From Methylovirgula sp. (GTDB lineage: Bacteria > Pseudomonadota > Alphaproteobacteria > Rhizobiales > Beijerinckiaceae): 64,000 nt of DNA. Below the pieces are notes generated by a model, which did no database searches, was not told where the DNA came from, and saw nothing but the letters and a program-made list of their open reading frames with translations. The position numbers and the translations under genes are program-made. Every line of letters starts with the position of its first letter. Within the stretch, counting starts at the first letter, position 1. Shown piece after piece: positions 58,758 to 64,000 of the stretch. Location of the stretch: the NCBI RefSeq assembly GCF_037200945.1, contig NZ_JBBCGP010000001.1:124001-188000 (forward strand). The letters are read 5' to 3'.

Positions 58758-60200
58758 ATGTTTCGCGGCAAGACAGAGCCAGGGCCGCGCGCCTATGCGA
58801 GTTGGGCGCAAGCGTTGCCACGCCGCCGCAGCACGCATTTGCTGCGGGGCGGCTTTGCGTTGTTCGCCGCCGCGGCTGATTTCGCAGCCATCGCAATCTG
58901 CGCCTATCTCGCACATCTCGCACTCAACGGCGCATCGTTCAGCTTGCCGCCCGGTACCTACGCCCGCCTCGGCCTTCTGACAGCGACCTTTTTCGTCTCC
59001 GTCGCCGCGATCCGGGGCGATTACGGCGTGATGAAATATTTGACGTTCGACCGTCTGCTGCAGCGCGCGATCATCCCTTGGGCCGTCGCCATCCTGTGCA
59101 CGCTGATGCTTTTGGTTTCGCGGCGTCCGCTTTCAAACGCGAATACGCTCGCCCTCTTTATCTTGTTTGCCGGCGGCTTCATCGCGGTCAACGCCGTCCG
59201 ACTCCTCATCACGATCCACACCCGCGCACGCGCACGCCAAGGCGGGGTTGCCGCGCACCGCATTTTCCTGCTCGGACATGAGAAGGAGATCGAAGCCTTC
59301 ACGAAGCGTTTCGAGCCCTGGATCTATGGCGTTCATATCGTGGCGGCCGCCGTTCTGCGGGGTTCGGACAGTCTTGAAGAAGACCTCACCCTGGCCCGGG
59401 CCTCGGCCCGGATGCTGAAGCCCGACGATGTTTTCATCCTCATCCCCTGGGACGACAAGGCGTCGATCGATGCCGCCGTGCAGGCTTTTCTGCACGTGCC
59501 GACTTCGATCCACCTCGGCCCCGAGCGCGTGCTCGATCGTTTTACCGATGCACGCGTCACCAAGATCGGGCCGGTGTCGAGCCTCAATATCGTCCGCGAC
59601 CCGCTGAATTTGCCGGAACGCATTGCCAAGCGCACATTCGACGTCGTCCTTTCCGCACTTGGTCTGTTCTTGCTCTCGCCCTTGTTTTGCATGATCGCGC
59701 TTGCGATCAAACTCGATAGCCGCGGTCCCGTAATATTCCGGCAGCGGCGTTACGGCTTCAATCAGCAGCCCTTTCGTATCTACAAATTCCGCTCGATGAG
59801 CACGCTTGAGGACAGCGCCGATCTTACGCTTGTCAAGAAAGGCGATGCTCGCGTGACGCGTGTCGGCGACTTCATCCGCCGGCACAATATCGACGAACTG
59901 CCGCAGCTCTTTAACGTGCTGCTCGGCGATATGTCGCTCGTCGGCCCCCGCCCGCACGCGCTTGTCATCGATCAGATGTTCGAGCGACGCATCGCTCTCT
60001 ATGCGCGCCGGCACAACATGAAGCCTGGCATCACCGGCTGGGCACAAATCAACGGCTATCGCGGCGGCATGAGCGACGACCGGATGCGCGCCCGTGTCGA
60101 GCACGATCTCTTCTACATCGACAATTGGTCGATGTGGCTCGACATCGAAATTCTCTGGCTGACGCTGACGAGCAAGCGCGGTTACACCAACGCCTTCTGA
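58758..60200 (+). CDS. Undecaprenyl-phosphate sugar phosphotransferase (WcaJ-like)
   Basis: This 480-residue polyisoprenyl-phosphate hexose-1-phosphate transferase starts exopolysaccharide or O-unit assembly. It has four N-terminal helices, a CoA-binding-like Rossmann domain (about 165-285) and a C-terminal catalytic domain (KRTFDVVLSALGLFLLSPLF; GPVIFRQRRYGFNQQPFRIY; RRHNIDELPQLFNVLLGDMS; VGPRPHALVID). The typical ending YIDNWSMWLDIEILWLT is present. Its 3' end overlaps the convergent prfC by 19 bp. No glycosyltransferase cluster is visible around it. Confidence 0.95.
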   Translation: MFRGKTEPGPRAYASWAQALPRRRSTHLLRGGFALFAAAADFAAIAICAYLAHLALNGASFSLPPGTYARLGLLTATFFVSVAAIRGDYGVMKYLTFDRLLQRAIIPWAVAILCTLMLLVSRRPLSNANTLALFILFAGGFIAVNAVRLLITIHTRARARQGGVAAHRIFLLGHEKEIEAFTKRFEPWIYGVHIVAAAVLRGSDSLEEDLTLARASARMLKPDDVFILIPWDDKASIDAAVQAFLHVPTSIHLGPERVLDRFTDARVTKIGPVSSLNIVRDPLNLPERIAKRTFDVVLSALGLFLLSPLFCMIALAIKLDSRGPVIFRQRRYGFNQQPFRIYKFRSMSTLEDSADLTLVKKGDARVTRVGDFIRRHNIDELPQLFNVLLGDMSLVGPRPHALVIDQMFERRIALYARRHNMKPGITGWAQINGYRGGMSDDRMRARVEHDLFYIDNWSMWLDIEILWLTLTSKRGYTNAF

Positions 60201-61798
60201 CGGCCCTTGCCGGTTTCGGACTTCTGATAATCCTTGATATCGGCGAATGTAACCTGCGGCCATTTCTCCTGCTCGTAGCGCAAGTCCCACGCGGAGGCGG
60301 CGAGATAGACTGGCGCGCCGTCGAGATCGACCGCCATCGATGATGGATAGGCCCGGGCGAATTTCTCGAGTTCCGCTGGGTCCTCAGAAGTTACCCAGCG
60401 CGCAAGCTCAAAGCGAGACGTCTCAAGCGACACCTGAAGCCCGTATTCAGCCGCGAGCCGTTCGACGAGAACGTCGAGCTGCAAAGCGCCGACGACGCCG
60501 ACCATCGCATTCGAGCCGTCGTTTGGCAGGAAGAGTTGCACGACGCCCTCCTCCGCCATCTGCTGCAAGGCTTCGCGCAATTTCTTGGCGCGCATGGCGT
60601 CGGAGATTTTGACCCGGCGCAGGATTTCCGGCGCGAAGCTCGGCACACCACGGAACACGAGGTCCTCGCCTTCCGTCAGCGTATCGCCGATGCGCAATGT
60701 GCCGTGGTTTGGAATGCCGACCACGTCACCGGGGTAGGCTTCGTCGGCAAGCTGACGATCCTGCGCAAAGAAGAATTGCGGCGCGTTGAGCGCCATGTTC
60801 TTGCCGGTGCGCACGAGCTTCGCTTTCATTCCCCGCACGAGCTTGCCGGAGCAGACCCGCATGAAAGCGATCCGGTCGCGATGGTTCGGGTCCATATTCG
60901 CCTGAATCTTGAAGACGAAGCCGCTCATTTTCGGCTCGCGCGGATCGACATGGCGGCTCGCCGCCTCAAGCCCGCGCGGCGGCGGTGCGAATTCGGCGAG
61001 CGCATCGATGAGATCGGCGACGCCGAACGTGCGCAATGCGCTGCCGAAGAGAACCGGCGTCAAATGGCCTTCGAGGAAAGCCTGTTTATCGAATGGCTTG
61101 AGCGCGCCGCGCGCAAGTTCGAGCTGATCGCGGATCGCCTCGGCCTCAAGCGGCGGAAGAATCGCCATCAACGCGGGATCGTCATGTCCCGTGACGCTCA
61201 GCGGCTGATCCGCCGCATCCAACCGGCGCACGACATTCTTGCGAAGATCGTAGACGCCGGCGAAATCGCGGCCCGAGCCCAGCGGCCAGGTGATCGGCGC
61301 AGCATCGAGCGCCAGGGTCTTTTCGATCTCATCGAGAAGATCGAACGGATCGCGGCTTTCGCGGTCGAGCTTGTTGATGAAGGTGACGATCGGAATGTCG
61401 CGCAGCCGGCAGACTTCGAAGAGCTTGCGCGTGCGGGCCTCGATGCCCTTGGCGGCGTCGATCACCATGATCGCCGAATCGACGGCAGTCAGCGTGCGAT
61501 ATGTGTCTTCGGAAAAGTCCTCGTGGCCCGGCGTGTCGAGCAGGTTGAAGACGCGGCCGCCATATTCAAACGTCATCACTGACGTGACGACGGAGATGCC
61601 GCGTTCACGCTCGATGCCCATCCAGTCGGACCGCGTCTGGCGGCGGTTGGCCTTGGCGCGCACTTCACCGGCCAACGCAATGGCGCCGCCGAAGAGCAGC
61701 AGCTTTTCGGTGAGCGTGGTCTTGCCGGCGTCGGGGTGCGAGATGATCGCAAAGGTGCGCCGGCGCGAGACGGGATCAGGGACAGTCGATTGGGTCAT
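60182..61798 (-). CDS. prfC: Peptide chain release factor 3
   Basis: The 538-residue GTPase recycles RF1/RF2 after termination. G1 SHPDAGKTT, G3 DTPGHEDF and G4 FINKLDRE are visible, followed by EF-G-like domains II and III. It ends with a 19-bp overlap of the convergent WcaJ-like gene. The ATG at 61798 has a GAGG-like purine stretch upstream. Confidence 0.97.
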   Translation of the reverse strand: MTQSTVPDPVSRRRTFAIISHPDAGKTTLTEKLLLFGGAIALAGEVRAKANRRQTRSDWMGIERERGISVVTSVMTFEYGGRVFNLLDTPGHEDFSEDTYRTLTAVDSAIMVIDAAKGIEARTRKLFEVCRLRDIPIVTFINKLDRESRDPFDLLDEIEKTLALDAAPITWPLGSGRDFAGVYDLRKNVVRRLDAADQPLSVTGHDDPALMAILPPLEAEAIRDQLELARGALKPFDKQAFLEGHLTPVLFGSALRTFGVADLIDALAEFAPPPRGLEAASRHVDPREPKMSGFVFKIQANMDPNHRDRIAFMRVCSGKLVRGMKAKLVRTGKNMALNAPQFFFAQDRQLADEAYPGDVVGIPNHGTLRIGDTLTEGEDLVFRGVPSFAPEILRRVKISDAMRAKKLREALQQMAEEGVVQLFLPNDGSNAMVGVVGALQLDVLVERLAAEYGLQVSLETSRFELARWVTSEDPAELEKFARAYPSSMAVDLDGAPVYLAASAWDLRYEQEKWPQVTFADIKDYQKSETGKGRQKALV

Positions 61799-61823
61799 GG
61801 CGTGAGGAGCCGCAGGATGCTGG

Positions 61824-62789
61824 TTATGTCAAGCGGCGCAGATGCCGGAAAACGATGATGCGCGAGACGAACCCGGTGATGACCGCGACCGCGCCCGCAA
61901 TGAGCGCGATCAAGGCATAACCCTTCAGCGAGAGCGAAAAGCTGCCGAACATGGCTTCGATCTGGTCGCCGCCCGCGGTCGCACGCATCAACGCCGATAT
62001 GGAGCTCGACAGCAGGAAAACCAAGAGCGCCGCGCCGCCGCCGATCAGACCGCCGCGTAAGCCCAGACGAAAGAAATGCCGCTGAAACTGCCGCGAGATA
62101 TAGCCGTCGGCGGCGCCGACGAGATGCAGAACTTCGATGATTTCGCGATTGCCCGCCATCGCACCGCGCGTCGCGAATCCTACGGCCAGAACCATCGCCA
62201 GCATCACCAGCGCGAAAATGACGAAGGCGATGACGACCACGGTCCCCGCCATCACCGAGAGGCGCTGGAGCCACAGCCGGTGATCGTCGATCGTCGCATT
62301 CGGCACTTTGTCCATCACCGCCTTGCGCAGGGCCTCGACATCGAGCGTGGCCTTCGGGTCGAGCTTCACCACGATGAGCCGCGGCACCGGCAATTCGGAG
62401 AGATCGAGGCCCGTACCGAGCCAGGGCGCGAGCAAAGCCTCCGATTGCGCCTTGCTATAGGCGTAGACATCGGCAATGCCCGCCGCAGTACGCGCGGCGG
62501 CAACCGCCGCGGTCGTATCGGCATCGAGATCGCGCCCGTCAACGGGACGGACCTGAATCGTCATTTCGCGCGCCACCTGCCCGCGCCAATCGTCGGCGGA
62601 ATGCGCGATCAGCATCGCCGCACCCGCCGTCAGTCCGGCGAGAAAGGTCATGATGGCGACGACAGTGACCAGCGCCCGCCCGGCAATCGAGGTCGCCGGC
62701 ACCAGCGGTACGTCCTTGCGCATGCCCGCAGCAGCGTCATCCGCAAAACGCCCGAGTCTGTGTCCCTCTTCGGATTGCACATAGATCAT
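61824..62789 (-). CDS. ftsX: Cell-division protein FtsX
   Basis: FtsX is the membrane part of the FtsEX complex, which activates peptidoglycan hydrolases at the septum. The 321-residue protein has a cytoplasmic N-terminus, a first helix (VTVVAIMTFLAGLTAGAAML), an extracytoplasmic domain and three further helices ending in GYALIALIAGAVAVITGFVS. It follows ftsE by 6 bp. Confidence 0.94.
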   Translation of the reverse strand: MIYVQSEEGHRLGRFADDAAAGMRKDVPLVPATSIAGRALVTVVAIMTFLAGLTAGAAMLIAHSADDWRGQVAREMTIQVRPVDGRDLDADTTAAVAAARTAAGIADVYAYSKAQSEALLAPWLGTGLDLSELPVPRLIVVKLDPKATLDVEALRKAVMDKVPNATIDDHRLWLQRLSVMAGTVVVIAFVIFALVMLAMVLAVGFATRGAMAGNREIIEVLHLVGAADGYISRQFQRHFFRLGLRGGLIGGGAALLVFLLSSSISALMRATAGGDQIEAMFGSFSLSLKGYALIALIAGAVAVITGFVSRIIVFRHLRRLT

Positions 62790-62795
62790 GCGCGC

Positions 62796-63458
62796 TTACT
62801 CATAGATATGCAGCCGGCCGTCGCCGAGCACGAGGCGGCGCGCGGTCTCGAACTGATCCATCAAAGCCAGATCATGCGTGGCGATGACGACGGCCGTGCC
62901 GGACTTGTGCAACTCGGCAAACAGCCGCAAAAGCCGCCGCGCCAAAGTCGGATCGACATTGCCCGTCGGCTCGTCGGCAAGCAACAGTTCCGGCCGGACG
63001 ATGAGCGCGCGCGCAATCGCCGCGCGCTGCTTTTCACCGCCCGAGAGCACCGGCGGCAGAACATGCATGTGATCGCCGAGGCCGACCCAGCGCAGCAGTT
63101 CCACGACTTCGGCGCGATACGCGGATTCGTCGCGGCCCTGCACGCGCAAAGGCAGCGCGACATTCTCATAGGTCGTCAGATGGTCGAGCAGCCGGAAATC
63201 CTGAAACACGACACCAACGCGGCGACGCAGATCGGTGATCTGATCCTTGCTGAGCTGGGCGGAATCCCGGTTGAAGAGCGAGATCAATCCACGCGTCGGC
63301 TTCAGCGACAGCAGGATGAGGCGCATCAATGTCGTCTTGCCGGCGCCAGAGGGCCCGGTCAGGAATTGAAACGAATGCGGCTCGATCTCGAAGCTGATGT
63401 CCTTCAAGATTTCATTGCCCATCCCATAACGCAGGCCGACGTTCTCAAAACGGACCAA
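62796..63458 (-). CDS. ftsE: Cell-division ATP-binding protein FtsE
   Basis: The ABC ATPase has Walker A GPSGAGKTTLMRL, signature LSGGEKQRAAIARAL and Walker B LLLADEPTGNVD. A TTG at 63458 gives 220 residues (VRFENVGLRYG after Leu/Met), the usual length, with GGGAG six bases upstream. The in-frame ATG at 63494 would give 232 residues but lacks a comparable site. It is paired with ftsX. Confidence 0.9.
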   Translation of the reverse strand: MVRFENVGLRYGMGNEILKDISFEIEPHSFQFLTGPSGAGKTTLMRLILLSLKPTRGLISLFNRDSAQLSKDQITDLRRRVGVVFQDFRLLDHLTTYENVALPLRVQGRDESAYRAEVVELLRWVGLGDHMHVLPPVLSGGEKQRAAIARALIVRPELLLADEPTGNVDPTLARRLLRLFAELHKSGTAVVIATHDLALMDQFETARRLVLGDGRLHIYE

Positions 63459-63605
63459 GACAAACTCCCGCGGGCGATGGCCGCGCCGAATCACCAGTTT
63501 TAACCATCACTGGCTTTAACTGCGGGTTAACCATACCAGCCGACGATTGGATCATCAGGCGGGAAATGACTCGTTCCGCCGTTCTTCAACCGGTTTGAGC
63601 CGAAC

Positions 63606-64000
63606 GTGCTGATCGACTGTCCCGGCTGCGCTGCGTCCTACCACATCACCAAGGCGGCGCTGGGCCCGAACGGGCGGCGCGTAGCCTGCCCACGCTGTGA
63701 GACCGTCTGGCTGGCCGCACCCTGCCTGCCGGAGGCAGCGGGCTTCATTAAGGCCGCACCGCATTTTTCGCCAGAAGAAGAGCCGCCACCGAAGCAGCCA
63801 GACTATGTCCGCACCATTGCGGCCCCGTTGCCGCGGGCGCTCCGGCCGCGCGGAGGCGGGTTTGCTGGCAAATTCCTGGCCGGCACCGCCGCGCTCGCCC
63901 TAGCTATGGGCCTCATCGCATCACGCGACGCAATCGCTCGCGCATGGCCCGAAGCCGGCCGACTTTATGCCGATATCGGAATCCCGATTAGCCAGCAAAG
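63606..64000 (+). CDS. MJ0042-type zinc-ribbon protein, 3' end beyond the window
   Basis: From a GTG at 63606 the product starts MLIDCPGCAASYHITKAALG and has a second CPRCE pair, forming the MJ0042 zinc ribbon. An acidic Pro-rich linker and a membrane segment near residues 87-105 (GTAALALAMGLIAS) follow. In alphaproteobacteria such proteins often sit divergent from ftsE, as here. The function is unknown and about 131 codons are visible. Confidence 0.85.
   Translation, partial: MLIDCPGCAASYHITKAALGPNGRRVACPRCETVWLAAPCLPEAAGFIKAAPHFSPEEEPPPKQPDYVRTIAAPLPRALRPRGGGFAGKFLAGTAALALAMGLIASRDAIARAWPEAGRLYADIGIPISQQ

Noticed and set aside
59133..60290. 385-codon minus-strand ORF opposite the WcaJ-like gene
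   Set aside because: Antisense shadow; its composition is His/Asp/Arg-rich and no family pattern is seen.
62076..63503. 475-codon plus-strand ORF opposite ftsEX
   Set aside because: Antisense shadow of ftsE and ftsX.

Overview
The window looks like a chromosomal segment of an alphaproteobacterium of the Hyphomicrobiales (Rhizobiales). The evidence is GC-rich core genes, DUF4167 and DUF2794 proteins typical of that order, an Omp25/31-type porin, and a 44-bp palindromic intergenic repeat of the kind common there. A broken xoxF (lanthanide-type methanol dehydrogenase) points to a methylotrophic or Beijerinckiaceae-like ancestry; this last point is inference.

Layout. 1-4.6 kb: a tetR-adaptor-RND efflux operon, cut by the window start, with a clear palindromic operator. 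4.8-16.6 kb: lepA and a run of housekeeping and stress genes (msrB, a GGDEF protein, an old yellow enzyme, a DJ-1/PfpI protein, an MFS carrier, a UBP zinc finger coupled to a cyclic-nucleotide-domain/thioredoxin-reductase-like fusion, mug, msrA). 16.6-33 kb: an accessory island, visibly more AT-rich in places. It holds an IS3 remnant beside a truncated xoxF, a fatty-acid desaturase, an unknown gene interrupted by an intact IS3-family element, a SIR2-remnant/P-loop-kinase gene overlapping a nucleoside 2-deoxyribosyltransferase, a frameshifted tcmP, an IS3 copy cut by an IS21 element, and an operon of a class 3 lipase plus a nuclease-STAND NTPase whose 3' end is lost to the IS21 element. 33.5-43.4 kb: core genes gyrB, clpB, DUF4167, prmC and htpG, all on the minus strand. 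43.4-45.0 kb: an IS5-family element 10 bp upstream of the htpG promoter, and a candidate structured RNA with a strong terminator. 45-64 kb: core and envelope genes (DUF2794, Bax-inhibitor, an FtsX-type ABC exporter with tesA, thpR, an SDR, a porin, GST, csp, rlmJ, RNase T2, a sugar-phosphate transferase, prfC, ftsEX and a zinc-ribbon protein), with a second IS5-family element placed exactly at the meeting stop codons of the porin and GST genes.

The most interesting content is the island at 19.7-32.8 kb. Two modules look like anti-phage or conflict systems: a lipase translationally adjacent to a PD-(D/E)xK-STAND ATPase, and a SIR2/nucleotide-kinase fusion coupled to a nucleoside deoxyribosyltransferase. 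Insertion sequences have damaged both, so the intact versions should be sought in relatives. Roles in defence are inferred from domain content and neighbourhood only.
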